Shown: positions 46,940-56,092, counted from the first letter of the stretch. The stretch is DNA of 64,000 bases from Bacteroidetes bacterium GWF2_33_16 (GCA_001768565.1 MEOE01000010.1:96704-160703), one strand, 5' to 3'. The notes: generated by a model from the sequence alone, not told the origin. A program made the numbers and translations.

Positions 46940-47152
46940 CTAGTTTGTAAAGAAATCAACTACATTACCAAACTTATTACTTGCTGTTTTATAAAACTCA
47001 GTATAACTGCATTTTGAGCAGGTTATTGAAGTAAAACGAGCATTCTGAATATTAAATAACTTGGTAAAAAAAGTTGTAGTTGTCCTTATTTCGCCAGTTT
47101 CATACTGTTTATTGCCACATTTTGGGCAAACATATTTGTAATTGTATTGCAT
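46940..47152 (-). CDS. Zinc-ribbon protein, 70 aa
   Basis: Small cytoplasmic protein with two CxxC knuckles, CPKCGNKQYE and CSKCSYTEF, separated by about 32 residues, with EIRTTTTFFTKLFNIQNARF between them. This matches the small zinc_ribbon (DUF2082-like) nucleic-acid-binding family, whose role is not known. Last gene of the five-gene SPFH unit, 34 bp after the 194-aa gene. Confidence 0.8.
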   Translation of the reverse strand: MQYNYKYVCPKCGNKQYETGEIRTTTTFFTKLFNIQNARFTSITCSKCSYTEFYKTASNKFGNVVDFFTN

Positions 47153-47186
47153 AGTTTTATAATTATTTGTTTAAAGGAAACTATTC

Positions 47187-47771
47187 TTATGCATGAATTT
47201 CATTTAATAATTCTCTGCCTTTTTCGATAAATAACTCCAGTTTCTTTTCTTCTATTACCCAAGTGTTAGTTTTTATTGCAACAAAATTATCTCCATTTAA
47301 ATCAGGAATATTACTTTCATATCTTCTTATAATTTGAAGATTTAAAGCCTCGATTGCTTTGTTTATTTCAAGGAATTCCATAATTACTTTTGAATTAATT
47401 ATATTCCTGTCTAATTTATTGTTCTCGCCAATAATAGTTACCATTTTATCAATATAACTATCATTCGATTTTATTCTTTTTCCAAAATCAAACCAAAACC
47501 GTTTAGTTACTTTTATTTCATTGTTGCAATCAGGTATTTTCTTAAAAATGCCTGAATAAGTAATACCAGTATAAGCTTTTGGTGAATATGAATCAAAGAA
47601 AACAAAATACAATTCATTCGCATTTTTCTCCAGTTCAAAAACCACATACTTCGTGTTAATAAATCGCTCACTAGAAACAAGTGAAAAATTTACATTATTT
47701 GAGTTTGAATAACACTTTATTCCTCTATTTTTTGCAAATTCTTCAAGTATTTCAACGGATGTTTTTTCCAT
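47187..47771 (-). CDS. Unknown cytoplasmic protein, 194 aa
   Basis: No family recognised, no signal peptide or membrane segment. The N-terminal ~110 residues alternate strands (NVNFSLVSSERFINTKYVVFELEKNANELYFVFFDSY) and the C-terminal ~80 are helical and charged. It starts 7 bp after the hydrolase stop, so translation is probably coupled. Within the SPFH operon it is the only gene with no clue to function. Confidence 0.65.
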   Translation of the reverse strand: MEKTSVEILEEFAKNRGIKCYSNSNNVNFSLVSSERFINTKYVVFELEKNANELYFVFFDSYSPKAYTGITYSGIFKKIPDCNNEIKVTKRFWFDFGKRIKSNDSYIDKMVTIIGENNKLDRNIINSKVIMEFLEINKAIEALNLQIIRRYESNIPDLNGDNFVAIKTNTWVIEEKKLELFIEKGRELLNEIHA

Positions 47772-47778
47772 TATAATT

Positions 47779-49188
47779 CTATTTTATTTGTTTCTGAATC
47801 CATTGGAAAATCTCATTTAATGCCACTGGCGAAAATGTTTGTTCAATCTGTGCATATTCAAATGGTGCTCCGGTTTTACATTCCTGAAACAGGTGATTAA
47901 GGCCAGCTAGTTCCGTAACAGTAACATTTTTGTTGCCACCTTCAGCTAACCCGCTTTGAAGTGCTTCAAGGTTCACTTTTGGAGGAACCTGTAAGTCCTT
48001 CTCCCCATTTAATGCAAGTACAGGGCATTTTACATCTTTCAATACATCATAAGGATTATATTTTATAAAAAATACCATCCATGGACTTATAAGCTGATCT
48101 ACCTGCATTTTAATATATTCGTCTTTACTCAAACTTGCAGGTTTTTCTGAATCAGGTTCATTTTTTGAAACCTCTTTTATATAATTTGTCAGATCAACTC
48201 TCATACTTTCATCATTTGATGATTTTAATACAATATCAAATGCCCCCTTATTAATTTGTTTATTCTTGTTAATTTCTTCATCGCTCAAATCCATGGCTTT
48301 TGAAATTAGTTCCTGTTGAAGCAATAACAACTGATCACCAGGAATAGCAGTACCTGCTAGTAAAACTATAAATGCAATGTCTTTCGATTTTGAAGCTACA
48401 ATAGGTGCAATTATTCCTCCTTCGCTATGTCCAATCAGCCCTATCTTATTCTTATTTATCTCTTTTCTGGTTTTTAAATATTCAACTGCCGATTCAACAT
48501 CTGTGACAAAATTCATCGTTGTTGAGCCTTTTAAGTCTCCTTCTGATTCAGCTGTACCACGGTCATCAAATCGTAAAACTGCAATACCGTTTCGGGTAAG
48601 GTAGTCGGCAATAATAAGAAATGGTTTATGTCCAAATACCTCCTCATTTCTATCCTGCGGACCACTTCCCGTTATTAAAACAACAACAGGGAAGTTTCCG
48701 TCTTTAGAAGGCATTGTTAATGTACCCGCTAAAAAGAATTTCTCTACTTTATTTTCAAATTTTACATTTTCCTCATAATATGGATAAGGCTTAATAGGAT
48801 CCTGAATTTTAGTAATGATAGGTTTTTCAAGCTTCTCGAGTGATAAATCCAAAGGAAAACTATATCCCGCCTGATTAAACGATCCCTTAAAAATATTCTC
48901 ATTATTAAATTCAGCTGTATATTCAATAGCTGCAGAAGTTATTGTAATTCTAAGTGTTTTATTTTCAAAACTTACTTCCGTTACAGGAATTCCTTTAGCT
49001 CCCTGATCAGGACTATCCATAGTTGCTAAATATCCTGTATCGGTTTTTGTAATATTAAAGACCAGACGTAATTTCATTCCCTGAACTTCTAGCATTCCGT
49101 TCCACTGACCTTCAATACTTTGCCCAAAAGCATTCATTGAAACAAGTAAAATAAGTGTAAAAAAAAATATTTTATGCATTGCTTTCAT
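47779..49188 (-). CDS. Exported alpha/beta hydrolase, 469 aa
   Basis: Signal peptide (MHKIFFFTLILLVSMNAFGQ), an N-terminal beta-barrel-like domain of about 110 residues (SIEGQWNGMLEVQGMKLRLVFNI) often fused to this hydrolase group, then an S9/alpha-beta hydrolase domain: VVLITGSGPQDRNEEVFGHKPF (oxyanion side), nucleophile Ser in GHSEGG, acid in ALNGEKDLQVPP, and His in AGLNHLFQ. Acts outside the cytoplasm on an ester or peptide; substrate unknown. An ATG at 49179 is an alternative start. Third gene of the SPFH operon, 24 bp after the regulator. Confidence 0.9.
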   Translation of the reverse strand: MKAMHKIFFFTLILLVSMNAFGQSIEGQWNGMLEVQGMKLRLVFNITKTDTGYLATMDSPDQGAKGIPVTEVSFENKTLRITITSAAIEYTAEFNNENIFKGSFNQAGYSFPLDLSLEKLEKPIITKIQDPIKPYPYYEENVKFENKVEKFFLAGTLTMPSKDGNFPVVVLITGSGPQDRNEEVFGHKPFLIIADYLTRNGIAVLRFDDRGTAESEGDLKGSTTMNFVTDVESAVEYLKTRKEINKNKIGLIGHSEGGIIAPIVASKSKDIAFIVLLAGTAIPGDQLLLLQQELISKAMDLSDEEINKNKQINKGAFDIVLKSSNDESMRVDLTNYIKEVSKNEPDSEKPASLSKDEYIKMQVDQLISPWMVFFIKYNPYDVLKDVKCPVLALNGEKDLQVPPKVNLEALQSGLAEGGNKNVTVTELAGLNHLFQECKTGAPFEYAQIEQTFSPVALNEIFQWIQKQIK

Positions 49189-49212
49189 TTTCTATACTCT
49201 TTATATTTTGAT

Positions 49213-49425
49213 TTAATTATCTGTATCAGGTTTATTGCTTTCTTCGTTTTCTTCTTCATCATTCAAAGCACTTGTTTTTTTAAGTCTGCCCGACTCTTTT
49301 AATGCTTTGGTGATTATCCATTCCAATTGACCATTTGTACTACGGAATTCATCCGCAGCCCATTTTTCTAGAGCTTTAAGCTTATCCGGATCGAGCCGGA
49401 GTACAAATGATTTTTTTAATGCCAT
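49213..49425 (-). CDS. Ribbon-helix-helix (Arc-like) DNA-binding protein, 70 aa
   Basis: KKSFVLRLDPDKLKALEKWAADEFRSTNGQLEWIITKAL is a classic Arc-type ribbon-helix-helix: a short beta strand whose alternate residues contact DNA, then two helices that form the dimer. The last 20 residues are acidic and disordered. It sits 4 bp after the SPFH gene, so the two are co-transcribed. It probably represses its own operon: two TGATATCA palindromes with the right spacing overlap the predicted transcription start (see 50308-50326). That link is inferred. Confidence 0.88.
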   Translation of the reverse strand: MALKKSFVLRLDPDKLKALEKWAADEFRSTNGQLEWIITKALKESGRLKKTSALNDEEENEESNKPDTDN

Positions 49426-49429
49426 ATTA

Positions 49430-50284
49430 TTAATGATTTAATGTACCAGCATTTATTACCGGACGAGCCGATTCGTCAGAGCATAAAACAACCATTAAAT
49501 TACTTACCATTGCAGCTTTTGCTTCCTGATCAAATTGAATAATCTCTTTTTTTGCCAGCTGATCAAGAGCCATCTCAACCATTCCAACTGCTCCTTCAAC
49601 AATTTTCGATCGGGCAGCAACAACAGCAGTAGCTTGCTGACGACGCAACATAGCGCTTGCAATCTCTTCTGCATAGGCAATATAATTTATTCTGGCTTCA
49701 ATTACATGAATCCCTGCAATTTCTAATCTTTCGCGAATTTCCTTTTCCAACTCATGATTTACTTCCTCTACTCCAGAGCGCAATGTAGTCTCAGCTTCCT
49801 CATCTTCGAAATTATCATAAGGGTATTTACCTGCTAATTTTCGTAAAGCTGCCTCACTCTGAACAACTACAAAATGCTCAAATTCATCAACTTCGAATGC
49901 TGCTTTATATGTCTCTTCAACTTTCCACACTAAAACAACTCCAATCTTTATTGGATTGCCTACTTTGTCGTTTACCTTAATAGGATTACTATCGAAGTTT
50001 CTTGCTCTTAACGAAAATTTCTTTTTCAAAAAGAATGGATTTGTCCAGAAAAATCCATTATCCTTTATCGTACCTTTATATTCACCGAATAAGACAAGTA
50101 CTGAGGATTCATTTGGACTAACAATTACAAATCCAATACAAAGAAATGTGAAAATTACAAATCCAATAATAAACCATGGATTTTCGTACATAATTAATCC
50201 AATTATTGTAGATGCCAATATTAATAATACTAATAGAAGCATTAAATAACCTGAAATTGCTTTGAATACTTTTTCGTTTTTCAT
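49430..50284 (-). CDS. SPFH/Band 7 membrane protein, 284 aa
   Basis: Two closely spaced N-terminal membrane helices (MLLLVLLILASTIIGLIMY and WFIIGFVIFTFLCIGFVIV), then an SPFH domain (about 65-200: VVSPNESSVLVLFGEYKGTIKDNGFFW...) and a coiled-coil segment with RRQQATAVVAARSKIVEGAVGMVEMAL. Such proteins form oligomeric scaffolds in membranes, often with hydrolases or proteases. First gene of a five-gene unit with a ribbon-helix-helix regulator, exported hydrolase, unknown protein and zinc ribbon. Confidence 0.92.
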   Translation of the reverse strand: MKNEKVFKAISGYLMLLLVLLILASTIIGLIMYENPWFIIGFVIFTFLCIGFVIVSPNESSVLVLFGEYKGTIKDNGFFWTNPFFLKKKFSLRARNFDSNPIKVNDKVGNPIKIGVVLVWKVEETYKAAFEVDEFEHFVVVQSEAALRKLAGKYPYDNFEDEEAETTLRSGVEEVNHELEKEIRERLEIAGIHVIEARINYIAYAEEIASAMLRRQQATAVVAARSKIVEGAVGMVEMALDQLAKKEIIQFDQEAKAAMVSNLMVVLCSDESARPVINAGTLNH

Positions 50285-50307
50285 AATACAGAGATTTAAT
50301 TTATTTT

Positions 50308-50326
50308 TGATATCATTTTGATATCA
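50308..50326. promoter_or_regulatory. Tandem palindromic operator before the SPFH operon
   Basis: TGATATCA (50308-50315), TTT, TGATATCA (50319-50326): two identical, self-complementary 8-mers with centres 11 bp apart, about one helical turn. Arc-type ribbon-helix-helix dimers bind paired half-sites about 11 bp apart, and such a regulator is the second gene of this operon. The site overlaps the start predicted from the promoter at 50327-50357, consistent with repression. One further TGATATCA occurs singly inside uvrA coding sequence. Confidence 0.7.
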
Positions 50327-50357
50327 CAATAATACAACAAAAAAGTTCTCGTGTCAA
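50327..50357 (-). promoter_or_regulatory. Promoter of the SPFH operon
   Basis: On the minus strand: TTGACA (50357-50352), 17 bp, TATTAT followed by TG (50334-50327). It fits the E. coli sigma-70 form and also the Bacteroidota form, since TATTATTG differs from TAnnTTTG at one base with TTG 20 bp upstream. Confidence 0.65.
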
Positions 50358-50450
50358 GTTTTTTTTAAAATAATTTCTTTCTCAATATATATAATACTGT
50401 ATATCTAATACTTACAAAGTAACACAACACTTTGTTTAGATTTATCTAAA

Positions 50451-50483
50451 TAAAAAAGAGACACCTATTACTCAGGTATCTCT
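50451..50483 (-). terminator. Terminator of the sigma factor operon
   Basis: On the minus strand AGAGATACCT (50483-50474) pairs with AGGTGTCTCT (50466-50457), 10 bp with one G-T wobble, followed by TTTTTTA. Confidence 0.85.
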
Positions 50484-50520
50484 ATTCATTTTTTTAAAAT
50501 TACTAACTATTAACCAAAAC

Positions 50521-50709
50521 TCATTGAATATCTGTTTTCGCAAATTCAAGTATTTTATTTATTACCTCATCTCTTGGCGAAATACTTTTTATATTCAATT
50601 CCTCTAGAACATCTGAGAATTCATAAAGTGAGAAATCAACAATTTCATTTTCTTCGTTATTAAAATTCTCAAATAAATAAAGCAGTGTAGAAGTTCTTCT
50701 CATAGGCAT
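50521..50709 (-). CDS. Small acidic protein downstream of the sigma factor, 62 aa
   Basis: Starts MPMRRTSTLLYLFENFNNEENEIVDFSLYEF; net acidic, no membrane segment, no cysteines, no family recognised. It lies 111 bp after the sigma factor gene on the same strand, before a shared terminator, so it is likely part of that transcript. A short intracellular protein here could modulate the sigma factor, but nothing in the sequence shows this. The ATG at 50709 has weak upstream context. Confidence 0.5.
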   Translation of the reverse strand: MPMRRTSTLLYLFENFNNEENEIVDFSLYEFSDVLEELNIKSISPRDEVINKILEFAKTDIQ

Positions 50710-50820
50710 GATTCAAGTTTTTATTGTTTACCTGAATAACGCCCAAATACTTCAATTATTATTTCTACATACTACTATTTTTTATCTATAGCTTATTTTA
50801 TGAAAAGTTAACTAATCCAA

Positions 50821-51411
50821 CTACTTATATGTTAGACTAATATTCTTTTCTTCCATAATCTTCCTTAAATTTATCAATGCATATCGCATTCTTCCGAGAG
50901 AAGTATTAATACTTACATTTGTTTGTTCGGCAATCTCTTTAAAGCTTAAATCCAGATAATGTCGCATAATAATAACTTCTTTTTGTTCTTCTGGCAAATA
51001 ATCAATCATTTTGCGAACATCTGAAGTAATCTGGTCCTGAATCAACGAATCCTCAATTGTAATATCCGAAAAGCGAGTAGAATTATTCAATAGCTTTTCA
51101 TGCTCATCGCACGAAAAAGTTTTCATCTGCTTTTCTTTTCTGAAATAATCAATTATTAAATTATGTGCAATTCGAACAACCCATGAGATAAATTTTCCAT
51201 TATCCTGGTAACGCCCTTCATGCAGCGATTTTATAACTTTAATAAATGTTTCCTGAAAGATATCTTCAGCTAATTGACTGTTTTTAACCATTAAATAGAT
51301 ATAAGTATAAACTTTATCTTTATGGCGTTTAATAAGAATCTCGAAACTAGATTGTTCACCGTCAATGAACTGGGTTACAAGTTCATGATCGGAATATTTT
51401 GAAGCTTCCAA
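50821..51411 (-). CDS. RNA polymerase sigma factor, ECF/sigma-70 family
   Basis: 196 aa. Region 2 (about 22-95: FEILIKRHKDKVYTYIYLMVKNSQLAEDIFQETFIKVI and FISWVVRIAHNLIIDYFRKEK) binds the -10 element and core; region 4 (about 135-185: LPEEQKEVIIMRHYLDLSFKEIAEQTNVSINTSLGRMRYAL) is the -35 helix-turn-helix. The start is TTG at 51411, supported by an unusually strong Shine-Dalgarno AAAAGGAGG (51425-51417) 5 nt upstream and by full agreement with the family N-terminus. No adjacent anti-sigma gene of the FecR or zinc type is present. Confidence 0.93.
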   Translation of the reverse strand: MEASKYSDHELVTQFIDGEQSSFEILIKRHKDKVYTYIYLMVKNSQLAEDIFQETFIKVIKSLHEGRYQDNGKFISWVVRIAHNLIIDYFRKEKQMKTFSCDEHEKLLNNSTRFSDITIEDSLIQDQITSDVRKMIDYLPEEQKEVIIMRHYLDLSFKEIAEQTNVSINTSLGRMRYALINLRKIMEEKNISLTYK

Positions 51412-51416
51412 AATAA

Positions 51417-51425
51417 CCTCCTTTT
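51417..51425 (-). promoter_or_regulatory. Strong ribosome binding site deciding a TTG start
   Basis: AAAAGGAGG on the minus strand, 5 nt before the TTG at 51411. Such sites are rare in this window, and this one fixes the start of the sigma factor. Confidence 0.75.
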
Positions 51426-51494
51426 GTTAGTTTTAAAAAGAGTAGAAGTTCAATCGATAAACAATCCTCCGTATTAGGTTAGTAAATAATTATG

Positions 51495-51502
51495 TATTTT
51501 TG
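51495..51502 (+). promoter_or_regulatory. Candidate -7 element for uvrA
   Basis: TATTTTTG is an exact TAnnTTTG match, giving a leader of about 75 nt; the -33 element is not clear. Confidence 0.4.
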
Positions 51503-51581
51503 TGCAATTAAATAAAAAATATTGGTAATTCAAACAATTTTAATGAAACTTAACAATTTTTAGGGTATTAACTCAACAATT

Positions 51582-54377
51582 ATGCCAAAAGACGATCAAT
51601 ATATTCATATTAAAGGAGCTAATGTTCATAATCTAAAAAATATAAGTCTAAAAATACCTCGCAATAAATTCATTGTTATTACAGGTGTTTCTGGGTCAGG
51701 AAAATCATCGCTTGCTTTCGATACTATTTATGCTGAAGGGCAACGAAGATATGTTGAAAGCCTTTCATCGTATGCAAGACAGTTTTTAGGAAAGATAAAT
51801 AAGCCGGATGTTGAATTCATACATGGTATTCCGCCAGCTATAGCAATTGAGCAAAAAGTAAATACCAGAAATCCGCGATCAACAGTCGGAACATCAACCG
51901 AAATCTATGATTATCTTAAACTTTTATTTGCTCGTATTGGTAAAACATACTCTCCCATTTCAAACAAGTTGGTTCAAAGACATTCAGTTACTGATGTAAT
52001 TAACCATATAGTATCATTCGAGAAAAATACAAAAACGCTTATTCTTGCTCCTTATTTTCAACATAACGAGAAAACACTTGAACAACAGTTAAATCTACTT
52101 TTAAACGAAGGTATAACACGAATAGAGCAAAATAATGAGACTTATAAAATTAATGATCTCTTAAACAGTCCATCCGATTTTAATTCAAAAATATCTTTTC
52201 ATATAGTTATTGATAGAATTGTTGTAAAAACTGATGAGGATTCAATGGGTCGTATGGCTGACTCTGTTCAAATAGCATTTAGCGAAGGTAAAGGTCATTG
52301 TATTATTAAATCTTTTGTTGAGGATCGTGTAATTTCTGAGAAATTCTCTAATAAATTCGAAGCTGATGGAATTGAATTCGAAGAACCTAATGTGCATACA
52401 TTTAGCTTTAATAATCCTATAGGTGCATGTCCTAGATGCGAAGGATATGGGAAAATTATAGGTATTGATGAAGATCTGGTTATTCCAAACAAAAACCTTT
52501 CTATATATCAGGAAGCAATAGCTTGTTGGCGTGGAGATAAAATGCAGGAATGGAATCAACGACTTATTTATAATGCTGACAAATTTAATTTCCCGATCCA
52601 TAAACCATTTATTGAATTAACAGATGATCAAAAACATTTGCTCTGGACTGGAAATCAACATTTCTATGGTTTAAATGCTTTCTTCGAACATCTTGAAGAA
52701 CAGAAGTATAAAATACAATACAGGGTAATGCTTTCGAGATACAGAGGAAAAACGGACTGCCCTGATTGCCGTGGTACAAGGCTAAAAAAGGAAGCTTCCT
52801 ACATTAAAGTTGGAAATTGCTCATTGCAGGATTTGGTGTTAATGCCAATTAATGAACTCCAGCTTTTTTTCAAAAGACTGGAAGTCAATACCTTTGAAAA
52901 GGAAGTTTCTAAAAGAATTTTAATTGAAATTAACAGTCGCTTAGATTTTTTAATGAATGTTGGATTAGGATATTTAACTCTTAACAGATTGTCATCTACA
53001 CTATCCGGAGGTGAATCACAGCGTATTAATCTAGCAACTTCTCTTGGAAGCAGTCTGGTTGGTTCGCTATATATTCTCGATGAACCAAGTATTGGATTGC
53101 ATCCCCGCGATAATGACCGATTGATTATTGTATTAAAGCATCTTCAGAAAATTGGAAACTCTGTAATAGTTGTTGAACATGACGAAGAAATAATTAAATC
53201 AGCTGATGAGATAATTGATATTGGACCTTTGGCGGGAAGACTGGGAGGTGAAATAATATTTCAAGGTAATCATAATGATATTCTATTAAGCGAAGAAAGC
53301 CTCACAGCAAAATACCTTACTGGTAAAGAAAAAATTACAAAACCTAATAGCAGACGAAAATGGAACAATTTTATTCTAATAAAAGGTGCAAGAGAAAATA
53401 ACTTAAAGAATATTGAAGTTAAATTTCCACTTAATACGTTAACTGTAATTACTGGAGTAAGCGGTTCAGGCAAATCTTCTTTAGTTAAAAATATATTGTA
53501 CCCTGCACTTAGTAAGCGATTATTAGGATTAGGGGAAAAAACAGGAAAATTTGAAGAAATTGCAGGTGATATTCATTTACTTAAGAATATTGAATTTGTT
53601 GATCAAAACCCAATAGGAAAATCATCTCGTTCAAATCCTGTAACCTACCTTAAAGCATACGATGAAATAAGAAAATTATTTTCCGATCAACAGGCATCAA
53701 AAATAAATAATCTTAAGCCATCACATTTTTCTTTTAACGTTGATGGTGGGCGATGTGAAGAATGTCAGGGTGAGGGTATTATCAAGGTTGAAATGCAGTT
53801 TATGGCTGATGTTACTCTTATCTGCGAAACCTGCAATGGGAAAAGATTTAAAGATATGGTGCTTGATATCAAGTATCGAAATAAAAACATCTACGACATT
53901 CTTGAACTAACTGTTGATGAGGCCATTGAATTCTTTAGCCTGGAAAAAAGCTCTACAGAACGCAAAATCGTTGAAAAACTATCACCTTTATCCGAAGTAG
54001 GACTTGGTTATATAAAACTAGGTCAATCATCGAGTACATTAAGTGGTGGCGAAAGTCAACGGGTTAAATTAGCCTCGTTCTTAAGTAAGGAGTCAGAAAA
54101 CAAACACACCCTATTCTTATTTGATGAACCAACAACAGGTTTACACTTTCATGATATTAAGAAACTACTTGATGCTTTTAATGCTCTTATTGCTCGAGGT
54201 AACAGTATAATAATTATTGAACATAATTTGGAAGTTATTAAGTCTGCCGATTGGATTATTGATCTGGGACCCGAAGGAGGCAAAGATGGTGGACATATTG
54301 TTTTCGAAGGAAAACCGGAGGAGATAATTCTATGTAAGAATTCCTATACTGGTAACTTCTTAAAAGAAAAGATGTAA
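51582..54377 (+). CDS. uvrA: Excinuclease ABC subunit A
   Basis: Damage-recognition ATPase of nucleotide excision repair, 931 aa with two ABC modules. Walker A sites [16 protein letters not shown] and [16 protein letters not shown]; signatures [12 protein letters not shown] and [12 protein letters not shown]; Walker [15 protein letters not shown] and [14 protein letters not shown]. The C-terminal zinc finger is intact (CEEC ... CETC). In the first module only half of the usual zinc finger remains: CPRC is there, but the preceding Cys pair is replaced ([19 protein letters not shown]). I believe this is shared by a Bacteroidota paralogue, so a second uvrA probably exists elsewhere. Ends in a strong terminator. 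Confidence 0.95.
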   Translation: MPKDDQYIHIKGANVHNLKNISLKIPRNKFIVITGVSGSGKSSLAFDTIYAEGQRRYVESLSSYARQFLGKINKPDVEFIHGIPPAIAIEQKVNTRNPRSTVGTSTEIYDYLKLLFARIGKTYSPISNKLVQRHSVTDVINHIVSFEKNTKTLILAPYFQHNEKTLEQQLNLLLNEGITRIEQNNETYKINDLLNSPSDFNSKISFHIVIDRIVVKTDEDSMGRMADSVQIAFSEGKGHCIIKSFVEDRVISEKFSNKFEADGIEFEEPNVHTFSFNNPIGACPRCEGYGKIIGIDEDLVIPNKNLSIYQEAIACWRGDKMQEWNQRLIYNADKFNFPIHKPFIELTDDQKHLLWTGNQHFYGLNAFFEHLEEQKYKIQYRVMLSRYRGKTDCPDCRGTRLKKEASYIKVGNCSLQDLVLMPINELQLFFKRLEVNTFEKEVSKRILIEINSRLDFLMNVGLGYLTLNRLSSTLSGGESQRINLATSLGSSLVGSLYILDEPSIGLHPRDNDRLIIVLKHLQKIGNSVIVVEHDEEIIKSADEIIDIGPLAGRLGGEIIFQGNHNDILLSEESLTAKYLTGKEKITKPNSRRKWNNFILIKGARENNLKNIEVKFPLNTLTVITGVSGSGKSSLVKNILYPALSKRLLGLGEKTGKFEEIAGDIHLLKNIEFVDQNPIGKSSRSNPVTYLKAYDEIRKLFSDQQASKINNLKPSHFSFNVDGGRCEECQGEGIIKVEMQFMADVTLICETCNGKRFKDMVLDIKYRNKNIYDILELTVDEAIEFFSLEKSSTERKIVEKLSPLSEVGLGYIKLGQSSSTLSGGESQRVKLASFLSKESENKHTLFLFDEPTTGLHFHDIKKLLDAFNALIARGNSIIIIEHNLEVIKSADWIIDLGPEGGKDGGHIVFEGKPEEIILCKNSYTGNFLKEKM

Positions 54378-54406
54378 AAAAAGCCTGAAAAATTTCAGGC
54401 TTTTTT
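54376..54406. terminator. Terminator after uvrA (bidirectional)
   Basis: GCCTGAAA (54383-54390) and TTTCAGGC (54393-54400) flanked by seven A on the left and six T on the right, serving uvrA and possibly the convergent gene at 54429. Confidence 0.88.
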
Positions 54407-54428
54407 AGATTATATTTAGAATACTACT

Positions 54429-54872
54429 TTAATTTTCTTTTATACCAAATAAAATAGCTACACAACCACTTATGAGCTCTTCTGATTCGCTTCCTTCTAA
54501 ACCTTTAACTCGCAATGAAATAATAAGTTGCTGACTAGCTTCCAGTTTAAAATCCCAAAGTTTTGAATAATTTGACTTTCGATTATCGTATAGTACATTA
54601 CGATTAATATCTAATACTTGGAATTCAATTTGAGGTAATGCATCTGAACCACAAATATAAATTCTATAGTTTTGTCCGGCATAAAATGTCTTATATAATT
54701 CTGCATCTTCACCTTCGGTTAAAATAGCTGCATTGAAATTACCATCATGAATGTATGGCGTTAATTCAAGCTTACATACCTTTTTAGCAAAACTTTTACA
54801 TTGAGTATATCCTGAAAATGGTATTAGTGCTATTAATGTCAAAATAATTAATACCTGGTATATTTTTTTCAT
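54429..54872 (-). CDS. Exported protein of unknown function, 147 aa
   Basis: Signal peptide (MKKIYQVLIILTLIALIPFSGYTQ), mature start CKSFAKKVCKLELTPYIHDGNFNAAILTEGEDAEL. The body is beta-rich (YRIYICGSDALPQIEFQVLDIN) and looks like a small jelly-roll or Ig-like domain with several cysteines. The segment after the signal resembles a conserved Bacteroidota exported family without a name known to me. It lies 11 bp after the lipoprotein gene, so the two form an operon. Confidence 0.75.
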   Translation of the reverse strand: MKKIYQVLIILTLIALIPFSGYTQCKSFAKKVCKLELTPYIHDGNFNAAILTEGEDAELYKTFYAGQNYRIYICGSDALPQIEFQVLDINRNVLYDNRKSNYSKLWDFKLEASQQLIISLRVKGLEGSESEELISGCVAILFGIKEN

Positions 54873-54883
54873 AGCAGAGGAAT

Positions 54884-55816
54884 TTATAATGTATAATTAT
54901 TTCGGATTACCTTGATCTTATCTTTTAAATCACTAAAAGTTCTTGGACTCATTGAAACATTAGTCTTAGACTTAAGTGTTGTAATATTAGTTTGAGCATC
55001 AGTTACAGGCTCAATCTTTGATGTAGAAATCTCAATTTTATCAAATATGGCTTTTAATTCTTTTACATCCGAAACAACATTTATTACATCTTCATTATCA
55101 GCATTCTGGTCCAATAAGTTCAAAACTGTATTTAATGTTAATTTCTGGTCAATAATACGATTTACTAATTCATTATTATCTAAATCAGCATCTGGATCAA
55201 CTAAATTTATGGCGATATGCAATCCTTCAATCCATCCTCCTACTAAAACAATCGTAGATAATGCTTGTCTATCGTTCTCTTCAAAAAACGAACTTGAGTT
55301 CATAATAGTCTCAGAAATAATATCCATTATAATATCTCTATTATTAACATTAGCTTCTAAACGCTCAATAATATCTTCATCAATAGCATTTAGGATACCC
55401 AGACCTTCAGCCATTTTCTTTGATGCATTCATATAATTAATTGTAGCCTGGGTTTGATCGAATAAACTAGCATAACTTAAGTCAGTTGTATAAATACCCA
55501 AATTAAGTGCCATACTTTTGTTGGTAACATATTTCGATACATTACCCGTAGGATTTAATAATTCCTCATTATATTTTGCACCTGCTTGTTTTAAAATCAT
55601 TGCTGTTTCAAGCGGAGATGGCAATGAATAAAATATTTCCTTAACGGCTTTAACATCCTTAATTAGTTGTTCATTTATTTCAAGAGAATCAAGAGTAACC
55701 ATTTCATCGGAATCTGATTTCTTTGACTTATCTGAAGAGCAGCTTGCTGCTATAAGGATTATTAAGAAAACTGCGTAAAAATTTAATGCTTTTTGGGGTA
55801 TTTTTCTAATATTCAT
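54884..55816 (-). CDS. Lipoprotein of unknown function, 310 aa
   Basis: Signal peptide with lipobox LIAASCSS; the modified cysteine is at about residue 27, followed by a Ser/Asp/Lys-rich linker. The mature domain is almost entirely helical (AMILKQAGAKYNEELLNPTGNVSKYV, LGIYTTDLSYASLFDQTQATINYMNASKKMAEGLGI) without catalytic motif. Its partner downstream is the 147-aa exported protein. Together they may form a surface or periplasmic complex; that is inferred from proximity alone. Confidence 0.8.
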   Translation of the reverse strand: MNIRKIPQKALNFYAVFLIILIAASCSSDKSKKSDSDEMVTLDSLEINEQLIKDVKAVKEIFYSLPSPLETAMILKQAGAKYNEELLNPTGNVSKYVTNKSMALNLGIYTTDLSYASLFDQTQATINYMNASKKMAEGLGILNAIDEDIIERLEANVNNRDIIMDIISETIMNSSSFFEENDRQALSTIVLVGGWIEGLHIAINLVDPDADLDNNELVNRIIDQKLTLNTVLNLLDQNADNEDVINVVSDVKELKAIFDKIEISTSKIEPVTDAQTNITTLKSKTNVSMSPRTFSDLKDKIKVIRNNYTL

Positions 55817-56092
55817 AATGAGCTGTTTTAGTAATTGTTACCAATTTAAAACATTTTTTAGTAAAATTAACATTTTTTTTTAAAAAACAAAATATAAAAT
55901 GTATTGCATTGTTTGTTACAATAGCTATTTCATTTACCAGTTATATTTTAGTTGTTAACATTATTGTAAAAAATTTCAGAACTAATATAGAAAATTAAAT
56001 TCTGAATAACCAATATTTATTACGATTTATTATAATTTTGTATTGAGTTATTTATAAAATAACAAAAACAAAATATAAACAGCAAAGAATTG
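55817..56092. other. Divergent AT-rich intergenic region, 276 bp
   Basis: Lies between the lipoprotein operon (minus) and the helical-repeat gene (plus). It contains an exact TAnnTTTG element, TAATTTTG at 56033-56040, 52 bp before the plus-strand ATG, and long A/T runs near 55850-55890. No RNA gene or hairpin stands out. Confidence 0.45.

Noticed and set aside
53864..53871. TGATATCA in uvrA as another RHH operator
   Set aside because: It is a single copy inside coding sequence without the paired spacing of the site at 50308-50326.
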